A program made the position numbers and the translations under genes. Shown here in pieces: positions 1-10,600 of a DNA stretch of 64,000 nt (position 1 is the stretch's first letter; each line of letters opens with the position of its first letter). The DNA is taken from positions 49,676,555-49,740,554 of the forward strand of contig OX467083.1 of assembly GCA_950106755.1 (NCBI GenBank), read 5' to 3'. The DNA is from Climacium dendroides. Lineage: Eukaryota; Streptophyta; Bryopsida; Hypnales; Climaciaceae. The notes under the pieces were generated by a model. The model had not been told where the DNA came from. It saw only the letters and a program-made list of their open reading frames with translations, and did not search any database.

Positions 1-702
1 GACAACCTAACTTGTGCATATGGTGCATACTCATACTTGTGCTTATCAATTGACACACTAGAATCTTATGTACTCAATTACAAAAAATGATATACATTGT
101 TATCTTAAATATACAAAAGAAGAAAACGAAGATGGCTTGCATAGCAAGCTGAGGCATTGAAGTGCACCGACTTTTACATGCAAATCAAAAAATAGGAACT
201 CCATGAAACTCTCAATCAGTAATTATAGAACTACCATTCCTGCTATAAGACGGAATTACCTTCCAGTAAGGCTGTGGGAATCCGGAATCCGGAAACGGAT
301 CAATAATACAAGAAGTAGGTACGAAAAATAAAATAAAAATAAAAAAAATAATAGTTAGAGTGTGATTTTTGGACCAGATAACTTGAATTAGGAAATAAGT
401 GTTCCGGTACCACCCGTAACCGGAACTTATCCGGATCCGGAATCCGGACTCATTCAGAACACAGGAACCTACCGTATAGGCCCTGTAGCTACGGAAGTAG
501 GATATCGTTGAGGCAACGGACCTGTAGCCGTTGTCCTTAAGACCGTAGAGAGACAGTTTAGTACTTAAGCCGTCTTCCTAGGGTTTCCTCTTCCCTTTTC
601 TGTTCTGTGTACCCGAGACTGTTTGTGTGAGTAGTTGAGGGAAAGAGTGGTGAGTTAGCGACTGAGGAAGGACTACTTTCTTTTCGTTCTCACTTAGATC
701 TT
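1..702 (+). other. 5' flank and leader of element A, non-coding
   Basis: No gene is visible here. From about position 260 the sequence is densely packed with TCCGGA/CCGGAA words, as is the coding region that follows, so the leader probably belongs to the same repeated element. A related but strongly diverged coding family occurs at 13277-13954 and 16140-17787. No terminal repeat or target duplication could be identified at the left edge, so the element boundary is unknown. Confidence 0.4.
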
Positions 703-2652
703 ATGGCATCCGGACCAGTACGGAGGACAGCGGTATCTGCCCGGGTTATCTCTCCGGCCATTCCGGATAGCCCGGAACTACACAAACAGTTAGAGGAGGA
801 CTTGACTAGATTAGGATGTGTCGGTTTACTACACCGACCGTGGAATCTCAAGAGTGAGGAGATGATTCAGGAGCTACTTCACGGTGTTCCGAATCAGTAT
901 GAGCTTACTTTGAGAGGGCGGCCAGTCGCGTGGACCGAGGACATCTGGGCGGATGTTTATCAGTTCCGGAAGAGTGGGAACGGTTTAGCATCGAGGACGG
1001 ACCGTTTTGTAGCCGGGAAGTTCACCGGGACTGCAAACCCTAAGGACGGCTTTGCTATCAGCGAGTGTAAGGACGAGAGACATAGGCGGATTCTAGAGTT
1101 TCTAATTCCGATCTTATATCCGGAAAAGCCAACGTGGGTTACCATTACGGTGGCCAACACTATCTTTGGAGCTATGGAGAACCGGATAGTCCACTGGGGT
1201 AGGATCATAGCCGGGATAGTGGCTAAATTAGCGGATCACGTGACCCGAGCTAAGGTGAGTCCGGTTAGCACGTATTTGTTTCATCTGTACCATCAACAGG
1301 AACTTTTGAGTGCGGCGGAAATAATTCAGTATGACACCGGAAAGACACTCTTGTCATACGGACTTTCCGGGGAGGAAGCGGAGGAACCGGTCGAGTCAGA
1401 ACCAGAGGAACTTCCCGAGGAACGTCTGATGGACCCAAGGACCAAGAAGAGGAAGTCAACCGATCCGGGGTCGAGAATCAAGCCACCGACACTAGAGAGG
1501 GGGGAGTCCAGCAAGGGACCGGAGATGGAAACGGAATCTGCATTTTTCAATGCGGGGCTCGATTGGATACGTGAAGCCAAGGTACTTCACGACGGATTGT
1601 CGGATCTGGTGATAGACACCGCGGAAGTACTGAAGGTGGATCCGGATCAGATCGTGGAAGCTGTCAAGCGACTGCCCAAGCCGGAGGATCTGAAGAAGAG
1701 GGATGAGCGGATCCAAGAATTGGAGGCGGAACGGAATATACTCCAGGCTCGGGTGAATTGGGCGGAAGGAGAAATGGTAGCTGCAAAGGAGAAAGAAAAG
1801 GAGGCCCTCGCGCTGGTCAAGAATCTAACCGGGGCAGTCAACATCAAAGCCGACATCATCACGAAGGCTGCCTTGTTTGACTCCAAGATGATATCCGAAG
1901 GCCACATTACCGGAACCAAGGTAGTTACCATCCTCGTAGACTTCACCGCGAGAATAGAGCGAGTTTTCAAGGAGATCCAAAAATTGCTGGCGGCCATCGA
2001 CCCAAACCATGCAATGGATTTCTCCACTTTTCCGGAACTTCCTTTTGTCGTAGGTACCCCAGGAAAGCCAGTGGCGGATCAGGCAACCCGGATGGAGGGC
2101 CTGAGGGGGATACTCACACCAGCCGAGCCTTCCGCTAGTAAGATACGGATGACGGAGTTGAATTTGAGGCCAGCCTCGGAACCGGAACCGGAGTCTAGCG
2201 CGAAATCGGTTTCGGTGCCATCTAAGTTCTCAACTCCGGAAGTTCCCAAGGCACAAACAATGCCAAATTTGATGGCCGGAACATTCAAGGTTCCGGGACA
2301 GCAGGTTAGGGGAGATCTCATCAACCGGATCGGTGGGATGACAAATCCGGCTCAGACCAATCCGAAAGGATTTGTGCACATGCAAGAGACCACGCCGGAG
2401 AAAGGAAGCGAACCCGCGACGTTGGAGGATACAACACCAAAGAAGGAGAAGGAAGTCCAAGTTATTGAAGATTCGGATGAGGAGAGTGCTCACTCCACTT
2501 CCGGAACCGAAGACGACAGCGATCCGTCTCCAGCAACGCGCCATATCCAGACTTGGGCCACCGCAAGAACTACGCCAGCCAAGAACACGAAGGGGACGCC
2601 TACCAGCCAAGCGGGGAGTCGTTCAAAGAAAGGATGGAAGCCAAGACATTAG
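703..2652 (+). CDS. Element A: 649-aa coiled-coil protein of an unrecognised multicopy family
   Basis: A single uninterrupted frame of 649 codons starts at ATG 703 and ends in a basic tail (SRSKKGWKPRH). I do not recognise the family. Residues about 25-190 form a folded-looking domain with the motif NPKDGFAI followed by an (R)HRR-LEFL-PIL-PEKPT block. The same block is found in the broken relative on the minus strand at 16140-17787, so it is a conserved domain of a repeated family. Residues about 230-290 are acidic and low-complexity. Residues about 335-460 are heptad-rich coiled coil that includes a TKAALFD motif shared with the relative at 13277-13954. The C-terminal third is Ser/Pro/Thr/Glu-rich and disordered. 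A capsid-like or other element-encoded protein is possible, but no reverse transcriptase, protease or transposase is linked to it. This is the only intact member here; the other two are pseudogenes. Confidence 0.6.
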   Translation: MASGPVRRTAVSARVISPAIPDSPELHKQLEEDLTRLGCVGLLHRPWNLKSEEMIQELLHGVPNQYELTLRGRPVAWTEDIWADVYQFRKSGNGLASRTDRFVAGKFTGTANPKDGFAISECKDERHRRILEFLIPILYPEKPTWVTITVANTIFGAMENRIVHWGRIIAGIVAKLADHVTRAKVSPVSTYLFHLYHQQELLSAAEIIQYDTGKTLLSYGLSGEEAEEPVESEPEELPEERLMDPRTKKRKSTDPGSRIKPPTLERGESSKGPEMETESAFFNAGLDWIREAKVLHDGLSDLVIDTAEVLKVDPDQIVEAVKRLPKPEDLKKRDERIQELEAERNILQARVNWAEGEMVAAKEKEKEALALVKNLTGAVNIKADIITKAALFDSKMISEGHITGTKVVTILVDFTARIERVFKEIQKLLAAIDPNHAMDFSTFPELPFVVGTPGKPVADQATRMEGLRGILTPAEPSASKIRMTELNLRPASEPEPESSAKSVSVPSKFSTPEVPKAQTMPNLMAGTFKVPGQQVRGDLINRIGGMTNPAQTNPKGFVHMQETTPEKGSEPATLEDTTPKKEKEVQVIEDSDEESAHSTSGTEDDSDPSPATRHIQTWATARTTPAKNTKGTPTSQAGSRSKKGWKPRH

Positions 2653-3735
2653 GATTGGTAGGAGAGGAGGTATAGGATCCGGAATGGGGTTCCGAGCTTG
2701 GACCCGGTTTCCGGAATTTTAGGCGGATAGTGAGGAAATCCGGTTATCTCGGACAGCTGCTAGCAATCTGTCCGGTTATCCCGGGAGGTTCAGGGATTGG
2801 TGGCCTGGATTTCCGGGTTTCCTTTTCAGGCTTTTAGGAGTTGACTTTGGGTTTTTGTGTTAGTATTTTAAGGGCAGGCAAGTTAGTTGTCTGCCATTCC
2901 ATTCCATCCTACTCCATTCGATTTTAGTGCTTTCACGTATGTATTACAATTCTCTTTTCTTAATCTAAGTCAGCCAGGGTACTTCAAGCTGCACTTTTGC
3001 TTAGACAGGGTCTTTTGGCTGAGTGTATGCATGGGGGTGTGACCTGGTACTGGAGAAAGAGAAGGGAGGGAGAGAAGGAATCCGGATCTTGAGCTACGGA
3101 TCGTCTGGGAGTGGAGCTAGTGAGAAGGAATGCAAAGCTGAGTAAGGGAGTGCAAGTGCAACATGCTTTTAAACTGTTGGAACGGCAATCCGGAATAGAG
3201 GGTAGAGGTTCGTGCGAGTCCGGAACCAGGAGGGTTCTGTGCGGAGTTAAGCAACCGCCAAAGGAAAGGATCTCCCGCTACTTCGGAAAGTCTGCCAACC
3301 TCCCCCTTGGTAAATTATCTTCTCCTTGAGATTCTATTCTTTTGGGTCTATAAGTTCTGATCCGTCGTTGTAGTAAGTGAGGTGTGAAAAGTGCTCTGTG
3401 TGACCTGATTCCGGATCGGCCAATCCGGAAACTGTGAGAGAATACTCCTCCCTCCTTCTACAACTGTGTTGTCTTGGGTGTGTTGTTTAGTAGATTTAGA
3501 GTACAGAGAGGATAATTGTACAAGTGGTGAGTCCCCACCCCTTTCTAGATCAAGGGCGGACCCTCTGAGGGTAAAACAGAGGCAACAAAAACCAGTGACG
3601 GAAGAAAGACGAAACTCAGATCCGGGTGTGTCCGGATCCGGAACGGAATCCGGAATGTACTAAGTTTCCGGAACAAGATAGGATAAGTGAAATAAGGGAG
3701 ATTAAGTGAGTAGTCACAATCCGGATACTTCTCAT
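2653..3735 (+). repeat. Element A conserved 3' non-coding region
   Basis: About 1.1 kb without a convincing gene. Parts match the regions downstream of the related genes at 13955-14990 (plus) and 15050-16140 (minus): a TATA-like or AT-rich start, a GT-rich GTGTGACCTG/GTGTAACCTG patch, a GTGGTGAG/GTGGTGGG patch and a CCTCTG-N9-CAGAGG hairpin. Conservation of a long non-coding 3' segment in three copies suggests it is part of the element, as an LTR, 3' UTR or RNA signal. It ends near the Tnp2 relic at about 3740. Confidence 0.5.
3562..3582 (+). other. Conserved stem-loop, copy A
   Basis: CCTCTG (3562-3567) and CAGAGG (3577-3582) pair perfectly around a 9-nt loop. The same six-base stem with a different 9-nt loop occurs in copies B (14756-14776) and C (15320-15340, minus strand), at a similar place in the 3' non-coding region. 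Confidence 0.55.
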
Positions 3736-3749
3736 TCAATCGATATCAT

Positions 3750-5766
3750 ACTAGAAGTTCCCTGGACCGATAATTCGTGTCATCTTGCAACAATTTGCTG
3801 TTGTCAGGATACTTACGGCTAACTGCGCGTACGACAAAGGCAACTTGTACAGGATGCTCAATCGCTTCACACCATGCACTTTAGATGGATCCATTGATCC
3901 AGCTTCTCTATTTGAGGCTGCTTTCCACGATTCATACTCGGCTGCATACTGCAATTGCTCTTCAACCGTCACAGGTGGAGGGGGAGGTCAATTGTCCACA
4001 AAGCCATCAAATAAGTCTTTCATGTGAGGTGACCTGTAGTTGTGCTCTAATGGCAACTACCATCTGGTCCCACCAAATGTCTGCTTGCCGAGCTCCACTG
4101 AGTGTTGCGCACCCAAGTTTGATCCGTAGTGAGGACACTACTAGAAAATTTCATTTTTCTGTTGTTTTGGTCGCGTTGATCCGGTCAAAATCTGACAGAA
4201 ATCTGTTGGTTTCAACAGATTTCTGTCAGATTTTGACCGGATCAACGTGACCAAAACAACAGAAAAATGAAATTTTCTAGTAGTGGGACAAGCTGCAAAC
4301 CCCTAATGGGCAAATCCACCCACTACTCCATAGCCTAGAAAATCGCGAATTGTCCACAAGAGCATGGCCCACAAGGTGAATGCTCTTTCACTCACCTCCT
4401 TTGCTATGTCATAAGCTGGAACACCTTCCCATAGTTGCAATAATTCGTCCACAAGTGGCTCCAAGTAGACATCAAAATTCTCACAAGTGACAGACTGCCT
4501 CTCTGGGATCAATAAGGACAACATGATGAAAAACTTCTTCGTGCTCAACCAAGGTGGCAAATTGTAATTCAGCAGTAGTACCAGCCAAGTAGACCAGTTG
4601 GAACGATTTTGTTTGTAAGGGTTGACCCCGTCTGCTGCCAAAGCGAAGTGGACATTTTTAGGGTCATTGCCGAAAGTCGGGTCCACGTTCTCATGAAAAT
4701 GCCACCATGCCTTTGAGTCACAGGGATGGCGGACCAAACCATCCCTGCCTTCTCTATCACTCCGATTCTCCGAATGCCAAACCATTAGTTTTGAAATGCT
4801 CGGGCTTCTGAACAATCTCTGTAATCTTGGTATAATTGGGAAGTGCCGCAAAACCTTCACAGGTAACATCTTCCTCTGCTCATCTCTATACCGAGGCCCA
4901 TCACATTGAGGGCACTGCATAGCATCTGCATGTAAGCCTCTGAAAAGGACGCAACCTTTTTCGTAGGCATGTATGCTGGTGTATGCAAGTCCCAATGTTT
5001 GTGTCAATGACCGCGCTGCGTGGTAGTTCTTTGGCAAACAATTATTCTTAGGGAGCATGTGATCACGTAGGATAGTGAACAACTCGTCCACAAAGGTATT
5101 ATTCACTCCATACACGGTGCATAGATTCATAAGTAAAATAGTGGCTGCCAGCTTCGTGCACTTAGCGCCATTGTAAAGGTCTTGAATTGCCTCATGCAAG
5201 TGACGAGGATCAAATTGACTGTCTTCCCAAGCTGGTTCTGTACTTTCCCCGACTGGTTTTCCGCTTTCCCCAACTGGCACGCCATTATGAGCAACATTGT
5301 CCATTTCGGGCATGCCATGCATTGACTCGCTGCTGCACTCATCGTGAACTGAATCCGCAGTTTGAAATGCGTTGCCCACTTCTTCAAGAACTTTGTCCTC
5401 AATATCATTTGTCCCGTCTTCAAGCGTGAATGCATTCTCCATGATTCCGCGCGTATTCACTTGTGCGTCTACACCATCGGTGCGGTTTTCACGAGGGCCC
5501 CAAAAATCGTACTCCCACTCAGCATCTGATAAGTCTCGAGGGCCAGGCCCTCTCCACACCCTGAAATTTGGGTGATGCCCATTTCGAATGAGATGTTCGC
5601 GCACATTTCGGATGAGAAACCTTCGTTGGCCTTGACACCCCGTACACGGGCAATGCATTCTTAAAGCTTTCAGTTGACAAGCTCGTTGGATCTCACAAGT
5701 CCACAATCTGTCATCTCGGAGACGTTGTCTTTGTGGATTCGAAAGGGGAATGCGTGCTGGTAGCAT
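3750..5766 (-). pseudogene. CACTA (En/Spm) Tnp2 transposase, broken
   Basis: The 487-codon part at 4303-5766 has an N-terminal CPC-TGC/VREHLIRNGHHPNF zinc-finger-like block and then the Tnp2 core: LRHFPIIPRLQRLF, RHPCDSKAWW, a DPKNVHFALAADGVNPY catalytic-Asp block, YNLPPWLSTKKFFIMLSLLIP and a VYLEPLVDELLQLW block. These are hallmarks of transposase family tnp2 (CACTA). A TAG stop follows GGFAH at 4303; the frame continues with GFAACP and is then cut by a 150-bp MITE (4136-4285). Beyond the MITE the protein resumes, with frame damage, as LPLEHNYR...LFDG, then VTVEEQLQYAAEYESWKA and VHGVKRLSILYKLP (to about 3750). The rest of Tnp2 is missing. It is non-functional as it stands. It is probably part of the same CACTA element as the TNPA-like gene at 7675-12348. 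Confidence 0.9.
4136..4285. mobile_element. 150-bp CACTA MITE, near-perfect hairpin
   Basis: The two 73-bp arms (4136-4208 and 4213-4285) are complementary with one mismatch and are separated by a 4-nt loop. The ends are CACTACTAGAAAATTTC and its complement, typical of CACTA termini. The 3-bp target duplication GGA lies at 4133-4135 and 4286-4288. It sits inside the Tnp2 reading frame, so it inserted after or during decay of that gene. Confidence 0.93.
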
Positions 5767-7670
5767 TTTTGGCTTTTATGGATTCACTGTAGTGGCTCAA
5801 GGTCTATGTCAATATGCAATGTCGTTTCATAACATTGAATGGCTAATTACATATGCAAGAACAAGGGATTCATCTTCTATGCACTGGAACTCATTCACCA
5901 CTCGTGTCGACTGCGTATGACTTCAATGACTACAAGGTGACTGAGAGACAACCGAATTTGACTATGGAATGACTACAGCTAAACCCATACCGAGTCATTT
6001 CATGACGGCTCGCATTCTTGAACTACATAATGACTAGTAAGAGGTAATTTGTGAGGTCATTACCTTTTCGGCTTGATTGGACAATGACGTTGTCGATGTA
6101 ATGAAGAAATCACGTCACTAGTAGAAAACGCAGACATTTCTGTAAATTTCAGCAGAAATCTGTTGTTCGGTGACCAAAACAACATCACCGAAACAATAGA
6201 AATTTCTGCGTTTTCTACTAGTGCGTCCACGCATGAGTAGAATTTCCCTGCCATGTTCTCCACTTCCGTTTCAATTCACATGGTTTGTATCATTGTATAT
6301 TGAACCAAAAACTGTGAATGCAATGTCACATTTGAACCACATGACATCGTGCACAGGAAGAAAGAAGCACACTTGAATGTTCAAGAAAATGTCTTTCATG
6401 TTAAGTGCAGAAGAGAAGGGGATTTTTCACACAGTCTTGCAATACAATCATGACGTCTCTAAGCCTGTTGGATGAATTTGATGACTATGGGGAAGTATAC
6501 AACTAATTTTTGCCAAAATTTATAGTTGTGTTATTGGAAATGCATGACCACCTACCATGGACAACACTTGTGAAATTGATGGTTCATTTTCTTACAACTC
6601 CTAAAATGAAAGACAAGCAATGCAGCTGACCTTAATGACAATGCCACCAAAATCTCACCGACTTCACGAATGTACAATGTACTCATGATTGGCATCCACA
6701 AATTAAAATAATGACTACATAAAGTGGACATTTATTACTATATCAGAGTGGATTTGTAGCCGCCGTTTCTTCTAAACCACAGAGACTAGTGCCTATCATC
6801 CCATTCACCCTGTCGCTACTCCATTAACAGTGCTCAAAAGGGTTGAGTGCAAAGACATTGATTGAGACTCTCACCTTTGTCATGAGTGCGAGTTCTCAGA
6901 GCGGTGCCTAGCCTTCTTCAATCTTGTTCATTCTGTACTTCGATGAGGTGGCCTTGATAGTCGCGCCTAAGATAGTTACGATGAAGGCCAAAGGCGTCTG
7001 CGCCCTCCTTCTTTGGCGCCGCTCTCTTTCACAATCGTTCTCTCACTCAGTTGTTGTTGCTGGGCACAAGGATCCTTTCTGCACCCTTCTTTGCGAAGCA
7101 ATGGAGGAAGAAGAAATGAAGTCAGCATACAAAATTCAACGAGACAAGCATGTAGCGCGAGTGAGGCAGAAAGTGAAGCCCATGGAAGTGGCCATATAGG
7201 AAATGTAAGTCTTTCACCCATGTTTTTTTGTGCAAAGGCCATTTCTTGAAATTGTAAACGTCTTTTTTGTTTTTTAGTTCAACTGCTACATTAAATTTTC
7301 TCGAAAACAGAGTCCAATCATTCCATAGTAGCGTAGCAGTCACGTAGGTCTTCTCATGTATGACTGCACGTGTCGTTGTAGTAGTAATGTAGTCAGTCTA
7401 TAGTCGTAAATCAGTTTTGGGGAGTCACATAACTCAATTTGTGTACAATTAATATGAAGCCGCCACGTTGTACACATCAGACTGCCTTCTGGCGGCGTGC
7501 ACAGGTTGAAGCAACAGCCAGAACCCTAAACCTATCTTGTAGCATAGAAGGCGGATTGGAGAGTTCGTCGACCTCCACCGTCGCACACGCTCTTGTATAT
7601 CGTCTGCTTTACCCTCTTGCGTGCCATTGGAGTTTCTGAAGTGGTGAATTCGTGTTTGCAGGACGAAGGA
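5767..7670. other. CACTA intergenic region between divergent transposon genes
   Basis: About 1.9 kb between the Tnp2 relic (minus) and the TNPA-like gene (plus). It contains repeated ATGACTAC/GTAGTCAT-like words (for example around 5915-6040 and 7330-7420). The same words recur in introns of the neighbouring gene and near the right end at 13275, which suggests a single element. No convincing coding exon was seen; small open frames around 6924-7640 do not resemble known proteins. Confidence 0.5.
6116..6223. mobile_element. 108-bp CACTA MITE
   Basis: The ends are CACTAGTAGAAAACGCAGA and its complement, with inverted similarity continuing inward over roughly 25 bp and then imperfectly. The target duplication CGT is present at 6113-6115 and 6224-6226. 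It is a different subfamily from the 150-bp hairpin at 4136, although the central ACCAAAACAACA-like words are related. Confidence 0.88.
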
Positions 7671-7674
7671 TTTG

Positions 7675-10600
7675 AATCCACAAAAGGAAGTCGTTGGGGG
7701 AGCAGCTGACAAGATTGTGCCCGTGCAGAGTCCGAGAAAGAGCGCCAGATTGTACCTACGGAGTCGTGCAACGCTTGGAGTGAGGGGATCAACACGAGGC
7801 AAGAGCGTGCGTGCACGCCGGAGGGGCAACATGAGTGTAGATGCAGCTTCACCTTCCAATGAGATGAAAACTGACGATGAAGGTATAGCGGCAAGTATGA
7901 TGAATTTAGCAATAGTGTGTATACATGTTCAGGAGAATGCGACGGAGGAGGTTCTGCCTGCAGGTAATTTGTTTTGACGCAATTTGGGAGTCCGTGTATA
8001 ATAGATTAATAGATAAGGTTTCCAGCAAAGACGTCTTACGGGATAAAATTTTATTCCTGCATTCTAGGTTAGGTGGACTGTATTATTGGTTGTGGCCACG
8101 AAGCTGACGCTTTCTGCTGGCTTCCATCATGTTCAAATCCAATCACAATAATGGAGAAGCATATCCAACTTAGGGTTCTACTGCTTCTCCCTTACCTGCC
8201 CAATGGAAGGGTACTAATTTACATTTAGGTCACATTGAGAATTGTTTGAATGCTTCTAAATCTACAGTCGGACATGGATGCAGGCCACGCTAATGCGTAG
8301 TAGGTCTTTGACTCAGAGGACGATGACTTCGACACTGAGGAGAAGTCCTTTGAGAACCTGCAAAAGCAGAAAAGACCGCCAGTGCGACCGCGGAACCCGA
8401 TCAAGATTCACCGACCTCGTTCTCCACCACCACAGCGTCCGCCAATTGCACCACACGCACTTGAAGCCTCGTCACAGCAAGGACCTGGATTTGGGAATTG
8501 GCAGTGGGTGCCTAGTGGCTAGTGGATGCAGCCCCCGCCAATGTAACTAGCACCTTGGGGGGTTGGGCCCAGTCTCCATCAGTTCCGTATCCGGACAGGT
8601 GGATAGGGCATTCTTCAGGAAATGACTTCAGCAATGCAGCTGAAATCTCTACAGACTGTGCCACAAGGACATCATGGCGACTGAAATGCAACTTGTACGA
8701 TGAGGGGTGAAAAGAGCGCGACAAAGGAGGCAAGAAACCCCACTTCATCTCAGTCACCGATGAAGGTGAGATTGATGCAGGTTGTGTGGGGAAAAATGCT
8801 TGGGATAGATTGGTCACGACGTATGTGCCACGCATACTGGACATGAATGTCATAGATTGGAAGAAACAGAAGCCTCACTTAGTGCAGAAGCTGAAGGAGA
8901 CCCTGGACAACAACTTCGAGTACTTAGGCAACAATTTGGGCACACTAGGCTTTCGAAATGCCATAAAGAGGTACTTGAAGACAGAGCGCTTTAGATTGAA
9001 GTCTCTTTTCTTGAGTGGGGGGGAGGATGAGTGCCCATCCCATGTGAATCCGAATCAATGGAGTAGATTGATTAACTATTGGGGTACAGAGATTCAACTG
9101 AAGAAATCGGCAACAATGGCCCACGCAAGGAGACAAGTGAAAAACTTCTCTACGGTGGGCAAGAAAGGGAAAGCAGGGAAGGAGGCAGAGTTGGTGAGTT
9201 CAAAGTTCATTAAATTTCATTGCATTAGGACGGTAGTCCTGTCCCTCTTTTTGCTTGTTTGTTGTCATTTTGAAGCTTTCTATGGAGAGGAATATCACGC
9301 AATTCAGGATTCAGGATGCCAAATCTTATTTGTGAGATTTACTTGGTGTGGAATATCACATAATTCACGATTCTATGTATACTAGTTGCAGAAGGAGGGA
9401 AGGCCTACTTGCATGGGGTTAATGGACATTGCAGATGCAATGCAAGGATCTTCCAGCCATGTTGGACGTGGGTCGGTAAGCTCTCTGTCATTTTGTGATA
9501 CGGTATGTTTGATTGTCGCTAAAAAACAAATGTACTATAAATTTGCTCTTGTTTTGAATTGCATCATTCTTTGTTAATAGAGAGAAAAAGAGTAATGGTA
9601 TAGGCTTTCTTATGTCCTTGTCTGTATCGTGATGCAAGTAATGCTAAATGGTAAGGTATAATTAGGGTTGCAGTTGGTCTTGTATTGTACACTCCAAATT
9701 GCATTCAGGTATTAACATATCTTAGATGTCATATTGCAACTCACTTAGCTCCTGCATAGCAACCCCTCTATTATGTGAACAACACATGAGTATTTAACAT
9801 TTTTACATTGTAGATGCTTCTCATATGTTAATGAACGCAAGCACAGGCATTGGGCTATAGAGTCATATAAGAGTTGCTGAATATTTCAATAGGGAATCTA
9901 TAGTCATAACGTAGTCATACAGTAGTTGTTCCACAGTTGTCACCAAGTGGCGTCTTTTGTCGTGCATCGCCGTATAAGTTGTATTGTAGTCATTGAGCAG
10001 TAGGCCAATCATTTGGCAGTTGCCTCGCTAATGGGGACATGATTATCAACTAACTATTGAGTTTCTCTTGTTTGGATGACGTCCGAGAGCTATAGGGTCT
10101 CAGTGCTGGGGATTCAGCTAGAATATGTGCTATAGAGAAGTCCCAGGCGGACTTGAAGGGCGAGTTCTTGAAAGTTTTGGTGAGTACAACAGCCACCAAC
10201 AACGTAGTAGAGGAGCTGAAGACAATGTTTAGCACGTTCATGGGAAAAATGAAGGATCCTTCTCACGATAGCCCATTGGCATCCAAGTCCCCTTTGGAAA
10301 TTCAAACATCCAACATGCTTCTGGAGGTTGACGTTGTGGACTTAATCCCTAATCCCCGTCCGCTGAAGGTAGCCGGCTCTCCGGTACTTCCCCCTCCCGT
10401 TCCATCACAGACGACTAGTGCAGCTGAAGAAACCTTGAACTCCGAAGTTCAATCACCCTCCGCAAGTCCCGTAGTGCAGAAGGCAGGCGGCATTGGAAAA
10501 AAAGGGAAATCCGCCCCTACTCCCCCTAGTGTCCCGACTAACATTTCCGTGGACAATGTGAAGGACAGCGTTCCAATTTTGGAGGAGGCCATTCCGAAGG

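Noticed and set aside
6924..7640. Several overlapping frames of 66-91 codons in the CACTA intergenic region
   Set aside because: They overlap on both strands, lack family features and lie among ATGACT-type repeats.
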